This document shows, one piece after another, positions 25,129 through 32,786 of a DNA stretch of 64,000 nt. Under the pieces are notes generated by a model that worked only from the letters and a program-made list of their open reading frames with translations, was not told the DNA's origin and did not search any database. Made by a program: the position numbers and the translations under genes. Source of the DNA: Spirosoma spitsbergense DSM 19989 (GTDB lineage Bacteria; Bacteroidota; Bacteroidia; Cytophagales; Spirosomataceae); contig NZ_KB893387.1 of assembly GCF_000374085.1 (NCBI RefSeq), positions 1 to 64,000 on the forward strand. Reading direction: 5' to 3'. Each line of letters starts with the position of its first letter. Position 1 is the stretch's first letter.

Positions 25129-25677
25129 TTAAATTCCCCGCAACCGGGCAACGATTAACAGGCCGCTTACGCTGAGCGAATCGGTAATCTGACTGCTCAT
25201 CACCATGCGTATTGCTTCGGCTAGCGGGAGTTTCCAGATACGCAGGTCTTCGGTTTCTTCCGGGGCGTGTTGCCCCTGTTGTAAGTCTTCGGCAATGTAT
25301 AAAAAACCTTCCTCATCGGTAGCCGAGTTGGACGTATGGATTCGGGCAATCCTGGTCCATTTGCCGGCTTCGAGCCCCGTTTCTTCTTTCAGTTCGCGCC
25401 GGGCCGATTCCAGCGGGTCTGTACCGAGCGGAGAACCTCCTTCCGGAATTTCCCACGAATATTCATTGAGCGGATACCGGTACTGGCCGACGAGATAGGT
25501 ATTCCCATCGGCATCGATCGGGATTACGCCTACCGCTTTGTTCTTAAAACTAACTACGCCGTAGATGCCGGGTGTGCCGGCGGGTGTTATCACCTCTTCG
25601 TGCCGGATGGCTAACCAGGGATTTTCGTAGGTAACCGACGATTGGAGCGTTTGCCAGGGGTTTTCAGTCGAGTTCAT
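25129..25677 (-). CDS. Nudix hydrolase, ADP-ribose pyrophosphatase-like
   Basis: A 182-residue Nudix protein. The Nudix box reads GGSPLGTDPLESARRELKEE then TGL near residues 80-103. The R-E-L-x-E-E-x-G catalytic core is intact, but the first Glu of the canonical G-x5-E-x7-R-E-x-x-E-E is Thr. The flanking SWEIPEGG fits the ADP-ribose/NDP-sugar pyrophosphatase group. Predicted to hydrolyse nucleoside diphosphate derivatives in the cytoplasm. Divergent from the CDF gene, with which it shares the promoter region. Confidence 0.85.
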   Translation of the reverse strand: MNSTENPWQTLQSSVTYENPWLAIRHEEVITPAGTPGIYGVVSFKNKAVGVIPIDADGNTYLVGQYRYPLNEYSWEIPEGGSPLGTDPLESARRELKEETGLEAGKWTRIARIHTSNSATDEEGFLYIAEDLQQGQHAPEETEDLRIWKLPLAEAIRMVMSSQITDSLSVSGLLIVARLRGI

Positions 25678-25750
25678 GCGGACGAAAGTACAAACATTCC
25701 CGCTACGAATGGTTAACTTTGCTTAAACTAACCGTCAGCAGCTACACTTC

Positions 25751-26764
25751 ATGAGTGCCAGTCAACAAACAAAATACCGCTGGATGGGCATCTCACTGGG
25801 ATTGAGCATCGTTCTGCTGATTCTTAAATTCACAGCCTATTTCCTGACCTATTCAACGGCCATTCTGACGGATGCGGTCGAATCCATCGTCAACGTAATT
25901 GCCAGTGGATTTGCGTTTTACAGCATCTATCTGGCCAATTTGCCCGCCGATCAGAACCACCCTTACGGACACGGGAAAATTGAATTTTTATCGGCGGGGT
26001 TCGAAGGGTCAATGATTCTGTCGGCGGGGCTGGTGATCATGTGGCAGGCTATTCTTAGTTTTTTCGAACCGAAATCGCTTACTCACCTCGACTGGGGTAT
26101 CGCCCTGGTGGGGCTTACGGCCATCGCCAACGCCTTTGTGGGCTGGATGCTCATCCGAACGGGCCGGCAAGCCGACTCTGCCGCGCTGTCTGCCGATGGC
26201 AAACACCTGCTCACCGATACGTTTAGCAGTATAGTCGTCATAATTGGGGTTGGGCTGGTAGCGCTGACGGGTAAAGGATGGATTGACAGCGCACTGTCGG
26301 TCGTGCTGGCCATCGCGATTATTTACAATGGATTTATGATTACCCGTCAATCGGTGGCCCGGCTCATGGACGAAACCGATGTGCCAACGCTTCATCGGGT
26401 GGTCAATTTGCTCAACGTTCATCGGGACCCTAACTGGATTGACGTTCATAACCTGCGCGTTCAGAAATACGGTGCCGACCTGCACATCGACTGCCACCTG
26501 ACCCTGCCCTACTATTGGGAACTGACGCAGGTACACAACGAAGTCCACCACTTTGAAAATACGCTGAAAGCAGGGTTTCGGGGGGAAGTGGAAATCTTTG
26601 TACACACCGACCCCTGTATCAGCGAGTGCTGCCACTACTGCCGGGTAGCCAACTGCCCCGTGCGGGCCTTCGCCTTCGTAGGCTATGTTGACTGGACGGC
26701 CGAAAATTTGCCCCTGAATCAGAAGCATTTCGTGCCGCTGGTGGCCCCCCCGTCCCCGAATTAG
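25751..26764 (+). CDS. Cation diffusion facilitator (CDF) metal efflux protein
   Basis: A 337-residue antiporter with about six transmembrane helices and a cytoplasmic C-terminal domain. The metal-site residues are visible as H/D motifs TDAVESIVNVIAS in helix 2 and HLLTDTFSSIVVIIG in helix 5. The loop DQNHPYGHGKIEFLS is typical. The C-terminal domain (HVDPNWIDVHNLRVQKYG-like) holds a His/Cys-rich tail CISECCHYCRVANCP, which may bind Zn or Co. TAACTTTG at 25714-25721 fits a -7 box, 30 bases before the start. Metal specificity is not clear. Confidence 0.88.
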   Translation: MSASQQTKYRWMGISLGLSIVLLILKFTAYFLTYSTAILTDAVESIVNVIASGFAFYSIYLANLPADQNHPYGHGKIEFLSAGFEGSMILSAGLVIMWQAILSFFEPKSLTHLDWGIALVGLTAIANAFVGWMLIRTGRQADSAALSADGKHLLTDTFSSIVVIIGVGLVALTGKGWIDSALSVVLAIAIIYNGFMITRQSVARLMDETDVPTLHRVVNLLNVHRDPNWIDVHNLRVQKYGADLHIDCHLTLPYYWELTQVHNEVHHFENTLKAGFRGEVEIFVHTDPCISECCHYCRVANCPVRAFAFVGYVDWTAENLPLNQKHFVPLVAPPSPN

Positions 26765-26775
26765 GTGTATTTCAC

Positions 26776-27612
26776 TTACTCGACGACATTGGTCAGGGTA
26801 CCGATACCATCAATTGTGATGCTTACTTCATCGCCGGAACGGAGCGTAAAATCATCACCGGGTACAATGCCGGTGCCAGTCATCAGGTAGCAGCCGTTCG
26901 GAAATGAACACTCACGATAGAGATACTCAACCAGTTCGGTATGCTGCCGTTTCATCTGATTGATGGCAATGCTATTGGTGAAAACGGCCTGCTCATTTCG
27001 CACAATTTTCAGTCGAATCTGGGTTTCCGGGGTTATAGGGACTTCGGGAACGTACAGGCAGGGACCTAAAGCCGCGCTGCCGTCGTATGATTTGGCCTGG
27101 GGTAAATACAATGGATTTTCGCCTTCGATACTCCGCGAACTCATGTCGTTGCCACAGGTGTACCCCACAATTTTGCCGGACGAACTGATGAAAAGCGTTA
27201 GCTCCGGTTCCGGTACGTCCCAGGTTGAGTCGGCGCGGATACGGACATTACCGCCCGGATCCACTACACGTTCGGCGGTAGCTTTGAAGAACAGTTCAGG
27301 CCGTTCGGCATCGTACACGCGGTCGTAAAAGTTATCGCCACCCGATTTCTTCGATTCTTCCATCCGGGCATTGCGGCTGCGCAGGTATGTAACGCCCGAC
27401 GCCCACACCTCCTGTCGGCCAATGGGGGCCAGCAAACCCGTTTGTGTCCAGGCCTGATAGTCATCGCCGGGTGTGGCGGTGGTGATTAATTCCTGTAGAT
27501 AAACGTGCAGATCATCGCGGTTAATCAGCGTGTCCCAATCGGTGACGGGCACGGCATAAAACTGATTTTGGGATTCAATAACGAAGCCAGAGCGGGTTTT
27601 GTAAAGTTTCAT
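26776..27612 (-). CDS. Fumarylacetoacetate hydrolase (FAH) family protein
   Basis: A 278-residue FAH-fold enzyme. The metal-binding acidic residues sit in WDVPEPELTLFISS (E-x-E). YTCGNDMSSRSIEGENPLYL and the C-terminal GTGIVPGDDFTLRSGDEVSI carry the conserved residues of the family. Likely substrates are 2-oxo acids or acylpyruvates; the family contains hydrolases, hydratases and decarboxylases. Start 27612 (MKLYKTRSGF) is chosen; an in-frame ATG at 27651 would add 13 residues without obvious support. No other pathway gene flanks it. Confidence 0.85.
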   Translation of the reverse strand: MKLYKTRSGFVIESQNQFYAVPVTDWDTLINRDDLHVYLQELITTATPGDDYQAWTQTGLLAPIGRQEVWASGVTYLRSRNARMEESKKSGGDNFYDRVYDAERPELFFKATAERVVDPGGNVRIRADSTWDVPEPELTLFISSSGKIVGYTCGNDMSSRSIEGENPLYLPQAKSYDGSAALGPCLYVPEVPITPETQIRLKIVRNEQAVFTNSIAINQMKRQHTELVEYLYRECSFPNGCYLMTGTGIVPGDDFTLRSGDEVSITIDGIGTLTNVVE

Positions 27613-27664
27613 GGAGAAAAATAGTGTACAATCAACAAAGATTTCTTGCATTAGACTTTACTCT

Positions 27665-27680
27665 ATCGTAATATTGCGAT
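27665..27680. promoter_or_regulatory. ArsR operator 1, upstream of arsR
   Basis: ATCGTAATATTGCGAT is a near-perfect inverted repeat (one mismatched pair) 40-55 bases upstream of the arsR start. It matches the usual ArsR/SmtB box and is almost identical to the site at 28073-28088. This points to autorepression. Confidence 0.75.
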
Positions 27681-27720
27681 GTATTAATGTCGGCCCACTC
27701 ATCATGGGCCTGTAACCAAT

Positions 27721-28050
27721 ATGGGATTAGCGAAAACCGACTTGTTTACCAATCAGCAGAACCGCGTGGCAGAACTGGCCAAAGCCTTTGCCCATCCGGC
27801 CAGGGTGGCTATTTTGCAATTGCTGGCCGACAGGAAAGCCTGTGTCTGCGGTGACCTGGTAGACGAACTGCCCTTAGCGCAGGCCACGGTATCGCAGCAT
27901 CTAAAAGAACTAAAACGCATTGGCATCATTAAAGGCGATATTGACCCGCCCCGCGTGTGCTATTGCATCAATGAACCGGTTTGGGACGAAGCCCGGCAGT
28001 TATTTGGGCAGGTACTGGATACATTTATGGTAGGCCAGGGCTGCTGCTGA
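27721..28050 (+). CDS. arsR: ArsR-family metalloregulator
   Basis: A 109-residue winged-helix repressor. The N-terminal helix has [20 protein letters not shown], followed by [20 protein letters not shown] with a C-V-C in the alpha-3 region, typical of the As(III) site of this subgroup. The recognition helix is [18 protein letters not shown], and the wing [13 protein letters not shown] carries another Cys pair. A C-terminal GQGCC pair may also bind As(III). It is expected to release DNA on binding arsenite or antimonite. It precedes arsM and arsN2-like genes and has its own operator upstream; a second operator sits before arsM. Confidence 0.9.
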   Translation: MGLAKTDLFTNQQNRVAELAKAFAHPARVAILQLLADRKACVCGDLVDELPLAQATVSQHLKELKRIGIIKGDIDPPRVCYCINEPVWDEARQLFGQVLDTFMVGQGCC

Positions 28051-28072
28051 ATCTATTTTTTTGTCATTACCA

Positions 28073-28088
28073 ATCGTAATAATACGAT
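28073..28088. promoter_or_regulatory. ArsR operator 2, upstream of arsM
   Basis: ATCGTAATAATACGAT, an inverted repeat (ATCGTA/TACGAT), lies 20-35 bases upstream of arsM. It differs from operator 1 only at the centre and one arm base. Having a copy inside the arsR-arsM spacer suggests that arsM has its own ArsR-controlled promoter. Confidence 0.72.
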
Positions 28089-28107
28089 GGATTAAACCAA
28101 GTCAATT

Positions 28108-29049
28108 ATGAACACATCCGAAGAACTCAAGGAACTAGTACGCCAGAAATACGGCGAAATAGCGCAGGCCGAAAACGCTCAGGGTGTAGTAGTGGATTGC
28201 TGTGGTCCCGCTACTGCCGGAGTATCCACTCCGGGACCATCCAGTCCCGGCGCTACCAGTTGTTGCGGGCCAGCCGTTACCGATGCTTCTTACAGCATTT
28301 TGATGAATGACGAATACACGTCAGTAGAGGGGTATGCGGTGGAAGCCGATTTGGGTTTAGGCTGCGGCCTGCCTACGCAATTTGCCCACATAAAGCCGGG
28401 TGATGTGGTTGTTGACCTTGGCTCCGGTGCGGGTAACGATTGTTTTGTGGCCCGTGCCGAAACCGGAGAGACGGGCCGGGTAATTGGACTAGACATGACT
28501 CCTGCCATGATAGACCGCGCCCGGAAAAATGCCAGAACGCTGGGCTATACCAACGTGGAATTTGTGTATGGCGACATCGAAGACATGCCCCTGCCTGAAT
28601 CGCTGGCCGATGTGGTCGTGAGTAATTGTGTTATGAATCTCGTACCCGACAAGCTGAAAGCGTTCACTGAAACCTACCGGATTCTGAAACCGGGGGGGCA
28701 TTTCAGCATGTCGGATATTGTGCTGGCCGGCGATTTACCCGATGGATTACAGCGCGATGCCGAATTATATGCAGGTTGTGTTTCGGGGGCGATTCCGCAA
28801 CAGGATTACCTCCGTCTGGTGGCCGAAGCCGGTTTTACGGATGTACTGGTTCAAAAGCGGAAAGAAATCAATTTGCCCGATCAGCTTTTGCTCAATTACC
28901 TCAGCCCGGACGCGTTGCAACAGTACAAAAGCAGCCCGGAACAAGGTATTTTCAGCATTACGGTGTATGCCGAGAAACCCGGCACCGCGCAGCCAAAACC
29001 CTGTTGTGAAGCCTCTGCCGGTCAGGAAGCCGGTGCTGCCTGCTGCTGA
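28108..29049 (+). CDS. arsM: Arsenite S-adenosylmethionine methyltransferase
   Basis: A 313-residue ArsM enzyme. The SAM motif VVDLGSGAGNDCFVA contains the conserved Cys after motif I. The GLDMTPAMIDRARKNA strand and DVVVSNCVMNLVPDK (third catalytic Cys) fit As(III) methyltransferases, which convert arsenite to methylated arsenicals. Unusual additions are an N-terminal VVDCCGPAT/TSCCGPAV pair with a Pro/Ser-rich spacer and a C-terminal tail ending CCEASAGQEAGAACC. These give three extra vicinal Cys pairs that could capture or shuttle As(III). It follows arsR after an internal operator. Confidence 0.9.
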   Translation: MNTSEELKELVRQKYGEIAQAENAQGVVVDCCGPATAGVSTPGPSSPGATSCCGPAVTDASYSILMNDEYTSVEGYAVEADLGLGCGLPTQFAHIKPGDVVVDLGSGAGNDCFVARAETGETGRVIGLDMTPAMIDRARKNARTLGYTNVEFVYGDIEDMPLPESLADVVVSNCVMNLVPDKLKAFTETYRILKPGGHFSMSDIVLAGDLPDGLQRDAELYAGCVSGAIPQQDYLRLVAEAGFTDVLVQKRKEINLPDQLLLNYLSPDALQQYKSSPEQGIFSITVYAEKPGTAQPKPCCEASAGQEAGAACC

Positions 29050-29096
29050 TTGTATGCTCTTTTTACTCATACATGTATCGAATTATAAGCACGTTT

Positions 29097-29537
29097 ATGG
29101 CTATAACAATTCAACCCGCCCGCCCGGAACAACTGCCTGAGTTAGTGCAGTTGCTAACCAAAAATCAATTACCAGTCGAGGATTTGCCCGTCGATTTGCC
29201 CAATTTCTGGCTAGCCCTTGATGGCGAAAAACTCGTAGGTTCCGTTGGGTTTGAAATCTACAATACTGTTGGACTGTTACGCTCGCTAAGCGTGGACGAA
29301 ACCTATCGGAACCAGGCTATTGCCCGCCAGTTGTGCGACCGGGCGTTTGACGAAGCGAAAAAACAAGCCGTCAGTACCGTATACCTGATCACGACCACCG
29401 CCGATCGGTATTTTCAACGGCTGGGCTTTTCGCTGGTAGACCGGTCTACTGTGCCCGATGCCATCATGAAAACCAGCCAGTTCAGTAGCTTGTGTCCCTC
29501 ATCGGCTACTGTGATGAAACAAACGTATTCGGTATAA
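29097..29537 (+). CDS. arsN2: GNAT N-acetyltransferase, ArsN2-like
   Basis: A 146-residue GNAT protein. The N-terminus ITIQPARPEQLPELVQLL is followed by FEIYNTVGLLRSLSVDETYR and NQAIARQLCDRAFDEAKKQA, the acetyl-CoA loop region. VYLITTTADRYFQRLGFSLV is the characteristic C-terminal half. The sequence and position after arsR-arsM fit ArsN2-type acetyltransferases found in arsenic loci, whose substrate is not well established. The start is taken at 29097; an ATG at 29073 would add eight residues. Confidence 0.75.
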   Translation: MAITIQPARPEQLPELVQLLTKNQLPVEDLPVDLPNFWLALDGEKLVGSVGFEIYNTVGLLRSLSVDETYRNQAIARQLCDRAFDEAKKQAVSTVYLITTTADRYFQRLGFSLVDRSTVPDAIMKTSQFSSLCPSSATVMKQTYSV

Positions 29538-29698
29538 AACGAATTTTAGTGCTTTGCACGGGTAATCGCGACGGCGACCCGGCCGACCCGCAGCCAGATG
29601 GCACATGGGTATTTGCGGTTATGAACAACTACCGCCGTATCCGCGGCCAGATTAAAGCGTTTAGTCAGGCATTTGCTGCACAGAATGTGCTGATTTGA
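29530..29698 (+). pseudogene. Internally deleted arsenate reductase (LMW-phosphatase ArsC) remnant
   Basis: In one frame the sequence reads KRILVLCTGNRDGDPADPQP, then a tail ending in NNYRRIRGQIKAFSQAFAAQ. The first part matches the start of thioredoxin-type ArsC up to the P-loop CTGN, but the conserved Ser-Cys-Arg that should follow is missing. The second part resembles the ArsC C-terminus (F-x-D-P-A-x-A-x-G-x ... F-R-x-V-R-x-x-I-K-A). The middle ~80 residues are absent. This looks like an in-frame internal deletion in the place where arsC is expected, overlapping the end of the acetyltransferase gene. Confidence 0.55.
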
Positions 29699-29774
29699 GT
29701 AGGTTGCCAGTCGGTTTTAACGGCTAAAAACCGTATCTTGTAGGATGCTTGCGAAAAGCAGGCATCGTATCATA

Positions 29775-30467
29775 ATGCTCCATAAAACCAGAGGAATCGC
29801 CCTTAGTTACATCCGCTACCGCGAAACCTCCATCATCGCCCGCATCTATACCGAAGAGTTCGGTCTGCAAAGCTACATTGTCAATAGCGTACGGACGGCC
29901 CGCAGCAAAAACAACCGGATTGCGCTGTTTCAGCCGCTTACATTGCTGGAAATGGTCGTGTACAACAAACCCGACCGGGATTTGCACCGGCTATCGGAAA
30001 TAAAGACCAGTGCCCCGTTTCAAAGCCTTCCCTTCGAGGTGTCCAAGTCGACCATTGCGATGTTCGTGACGGAGTTTCTGAACAAGGTATTGAAAGAAGA
30101 AGCCAGTAGCCCCGTGCTCTTTCGTTTTCTGGTCGAATCGGTCCTGTTTCTGGAAGAGGCCCGACTGAACTACGAGAATTTTCATATTGCTTTCCTGCTG
30201 AAGCTATCGTTTTTTCTGGGCTTCGGTCCGGAGTCGGCCCGCGAGTTCGAGAGTCAGCTCCGCGAAAATGCGTATCCTTTTTTGCCTGATAACGAGATGG
30301 ATACGGCCCTGAACATCATGCTTCGGCAACCATTGGGAACCCCCGTTAAACTAAGCCGGGCCGCCCGAAACGAGCTGCTCGATGCCCTGGTAGCCTATTA
30401 CCATATTCATATCGATTCGCTCGGTGAAGTGAAGTCACTACCCGTGTTGCGGGAGGTGTTAGGGTAG
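29775..30467 (+). CDS. recO: DNA repair protein RecO
   Basis: A 230-residue RecO. The OB-fold N-domain begins LHKTRGIALSYIRYRETSII and continues EFGLQSYIVNSVRTARSKN. The helical C-domain (EVSKSTIAMFVTEFLNKVLK; LLKLSFFLGFGP) is typical of the Bacteroidota form, which lacks the Cys4 zinc site seen in some homologues. It loads RecA on SSB-coated DNA with RecR. Start 29775 is chosen because upstream codons do not fit the family. It stands alone in this window. Confidence 0.88.
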   Translation: MLHKTRGIALSYIRYRETSIIARIYTEEFGLQSYIVNSVRTARSKNNRIALFQPLTLLEMVVYNKPDRDLHRLSEIKTSAPFQSLPFEVSKSTIAMFVTEFLNKVLKEEASSPVLFRFLVESVLFLEEARLNYENFHIAFLLKLSFFLGFGPESAREFESQLRENAYPFLPDNEMDTALNIMLRQPLGTPVKLSRAARNELLDALVAYYHIHIDSLGEVKSLPVLREVLG

Positions 30468-30549
30468 GAGGGGGGAACTTGACCGTCCGGTAGTTTAGTG
30501 GAAACCAATCTGGTGCGCATCTTTACAGAAAAAACGAACTTCATGGCTT

Positions 30550-31011
30550 ATGAAACGACCAATTACGTTTGTGCTGATCAGTACATTATTCTGTGCCTGT
30601 GGGAGAGAAACGACCAAAAATGATGGCGGAGAATTATCCGAATCGCTCGTTGGAACCTGGAAACTACTATCGGGGACATTGATTGAAAAAGGGGATACAT
30701 CGGTAACGGATTACACGAAAAATAGCTCCTTTATCAAAATCATTAACGGTTCTCATTTTGCTTTTTTAAAACATGGGGTGAATAAAGACTCGGCGGCTAA
30801 TTATGATTCAGGAGGGGGTAAGTACACCCTCAGGGATAGTTCGTATACCGAGCATCTGGAGTACTGTAACGAGCGGGAATGGGAAGGCCATGACTTTACC
30901 TTTACCGTTTCTCTGAAAAATGATACCCTTATTCAACGGGGTATCGAGAAAGTGGAAAAGGCGGGTATCGACCGGATGAATATCGAGAAATATGTGCGGC
31001 TGAAAAATTGA
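30550..31011 (+). CDS. Lipocalin-like lipoprotein of unknown function
   Basis: A 153-residue lipoprotein. The signal peptide ITFVLISTLFCACGRE ends in the lipobox. The mature protein begins with SLVGTWKLLSGTLIEKGD, the G-x-W start of lipocalin-like/DUF4488-type beta barrels. It ends with a predicted strand pair and the helix KVEKAGIDRMNIEKYVRL. The ligand is unknown. A strong terminator hairpin follows at 31031-31074. Confidence 0.7.
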   Translation: MKRPITFVLISTLFCACGRETTKNDGGELSESLVGTWKLLSGTLIEKGDTSVTDYTKNSSFIKIINGSHFAFLKHGVNKDSAANYDSGGGKYTLRDSSYTEHLEYCNEREWEGHDFTFTVSLKNDTLIQRGIEKVEKAGIDRMNIEKYVRLKN

Positions 31012-31030
31012 CAGCGCAGGCTGCTCGTAA

Positions 31031-31074
31031 AACACAACAACGCCGGGTTCCCAGGAACCCGGCGTTGTTGTGTT
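31031..31074. terminator. Bidirectional terminator, perfect 21-bp inverted repeat
   Basis: AACACAACAACGCCGGGTTCC at 31031-31051 is repeated exactly as its reverse complement at 31054-31074, with only CA between. It lies between the convergent lipocalin-like (plus) and coiled-coil (minus) genes. It has no long T-tract on either side but is by far the strongest hairpin nearby. Confidence 0.8.
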
Positions 31075-31093
31075 CGTGTGTGCCTAATAAAGA

Positions 31094-31399
31094 CTATTCG
31101 TTGGCAGCTTCGATAGCAGCCTGGGCTTCCAGTGCTTCAATAGCCGATTTGTTTTTCTCGGCGTAACTGTCGCGCTGCTCCTCAAAGTGAGTAAAAATGT
31201 TGGATACTGCATCAACATTTTCGGCTACTTTGCTATGCATCTCGCCAAGGTTCTTCTCCAGAAACTTGTCGTTCAACCCGTTCATGTTGTCTACTTCTAT
31301 CTTACCAATCTTCTCAATCAGGGCTGTTTGACTATTTTGCAGGTCTTCCAGTTCACGAACAATCTTGTTCATCAACTCAAACTTTTGTAGCTTATCCAT
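31094..31399 (-). CDS. Small acidic coiled-coil protein
   Basis: A 101-residue protein, almost wholly helical, with heptad-like spacing (FELMNKIVRELEDLQNSQTA, LIEKIGKIEVDNMNGLNDKF, LEKNLGEMHSKVAENVDAVS). It has no signal peptide or membrane helix. The start at 31399 (MDKLQKFELM) follows the usual composition; the longer frame to 31483 would overlap the DUF4386 gene. The family is not recognised. It could be a cytoplasmic structural or partner protein. Confidence 0.65.
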   Translation of the reverse strand: MDKLQKFELMNKIVRELEDLQNSQTALIEKIGKIEVDNMNGLNDKFLEKNLGEMHSKVAENVDAVSNIFTHFEEQRDSYAEKNKSAIEALEAQAAIEAANE

Positions 31400-31454
31400 T
31401 GTGCTTTTTATTAAGTACTGGATTAATAACTCATGAGGGGCCAAATGGTTTGAT

Positions 31455-32192
31455 TTACGCTGCGTGGTAAAGGTCAATGTCATTACGCAGGGGAAGTCGT
31501 AAAAAACATAAGCCCACTATGATTAACCATACTAACCAGCCCGTACTACCCAGTAAACCGGCTAGTTCCCAGACCGGGAAACCAGGAATTACCGTAGCAA
31601 ACAACTCACCCTGCGCCAGTAGATATACAGCCGATGCTGCATACCCAACGTAGCTTACCCAGCGCGGAAACAGGTTTAGTCGCGCAAAAACAGCCGATAA
31701 CAGCACCGTGTATAGAATGGTGAACAATTGACCGAGGTGCTCACCCAGCACAACGCCCCCGTATTGATGAACAGCAGTAAACACTACTTCAATGGCCCGA
31801 CGGGTAGCCGGGTCGGGGGTGGTTACGTAGTTCATCGCCAGCACCGGGACCACAAATGTCCAGCGCAGCAAACCGATAATTTGAACCAGACCGGAAACAA
31901 CGCCCAGCGTCGTAGCCCACCGAACGGTAGTATTCTGTTGATCAAGCTGTTGTCCGATGAGTACGTAAGCCTGAAGTAGTGGCAGGCCGCCCAGAGAAAA
32001 TACCCACCAGGTAACAATCAATGCACTGCCTCCCTGGTGAAAACGTGTCAATACAACAGCGGGGGTTTGCCGCAGAATATCGGGATAATCGAAATTGATG
32101 GTTAGTGCCGTATACGGAACCATCACTAGTACCACGCCGACAATAAGCAGCCAGCCAATAAGCCGGGATGAGGGCTTTACGAACGGTTCCAT
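31455..32192 (-). CDS. DUF4386-family membrane protein
   Basis: A 245-residue integral membrane protein with about six helices: WLLIVGVVLVMVPYTAL, VTWWVFSLGGLPLLQAYVL, TTLGVVSGLVQIIGLLRWTF, FTILYTVLLSAVFARL, YVGYAASAVYLLAQGELF and WLVWLIIVGLCFLRL. The order and motifs fit DUF4386, a family of unknown function. The start at 32192 follows the family N-terminus; the gene begins 19 bp after the outer-membrane gene. Confidence 0.75.
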   Translation of the reverse strand: MEPFVKPSSRLIGWLLIVGVVLVMVPYTALTINFDYPDILRQTPAVVLTRFHQGGSALIVTWWVFSLGGLPLLQAYVLIGQQLDQQNTTVRWATTLGVVSGLVQIIGLLRWTFVVPVLAMNYVTTPDPATRRAIEVVFTAVHQYGGVVLGEHLGQLFTILYTVLLSAVFARLNLFPRWVSYVGYAASAVYLLAQGELFATVIPGFPVWELAGLLGSTGWLVWLIIVGLCFLRLPLRNDIDLYHAA

Positions 32193-32211
32193 AGTTTTCT
32201 GAGGATGAGAT

Positions 32212-32661
32212 TTACCAGTGAAACGAGTAGCTGATACCGGGCGTCGGGTTGATTTGGATGTCTTTCCCGTCACTTGCCAGCGCTATTACGCCTAAACGCA
32301 GGTTCAGCCCGCGCCAGACCATCCAGCGAAAACCCGCTTCGGCTGCCCCCGCATTCTCCTGCTCATAGTCCCGGTTCAGGCCGCGCAGGTACGACACGGA
32401 TGCGTAAAATGAGGAAGGATTTTCACGGCGGCCAATGGGTAAAAACCAGTAGGTTAATCCCGTTTTGGCAAACTGCGTCGTTACGTTCGGGGTAAAGTTT
32501 GTAATGTAGTACCCGGCGTGGACCGAAACGTGGCTCCGGCGGTACTCCAGCCCAATGGAGGGGTTCCGGAAGCCATTGATACTAATCTCATTACGCGGGA
32601 AGCGTTGGGCAGTAGCCACGGTACTTATCAGTAGCAGGGTTGCCAGTGTTACTGTCTTCAT
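32212..32661 (-). CDS. Small outer-membrane beta-barrel-like protein
   Basis: A 149-residue exported protein. The signal peptide KTVTLATLLLISTVATAQ is followed by alternating strands (SIGLEYRRSHVSVHAGYYIT; SSFYASVSYLRGLNRDYE; LNLRLGVIALASDGKD), and it ends with a C-terminal aromatic residue (SYSFHW), as for small barrels. The function is unknown. It probably forms an operon with the DUF4386 gene. Confidence 0.7.
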   Translation of the reverse strand: MKTVTLATLLLISTVATAQRFPRNEISINGFRNPSIGLEYRRSHVSVHAGYYITNFTPNVTTQFAKTGLTYWFLPIGRRENPSSFYASVSYLRGLNRDYEQENAGAAEAGFRWMVWRGLNLRLGVIALASDGKDIQINPTPGISYSFHW

Positions 32662-32786
32662 ATCGTCTGTCTGTTAGTTGATTGACGATACAAAGTTGGT
32701 TGGTCAGGTAGACCAATCTGGTAGACAAATGTCTAAATCGTTCGGCGCCTTATTCTTATTTGTCGCATTGCGCAATGGTCAGTCAA

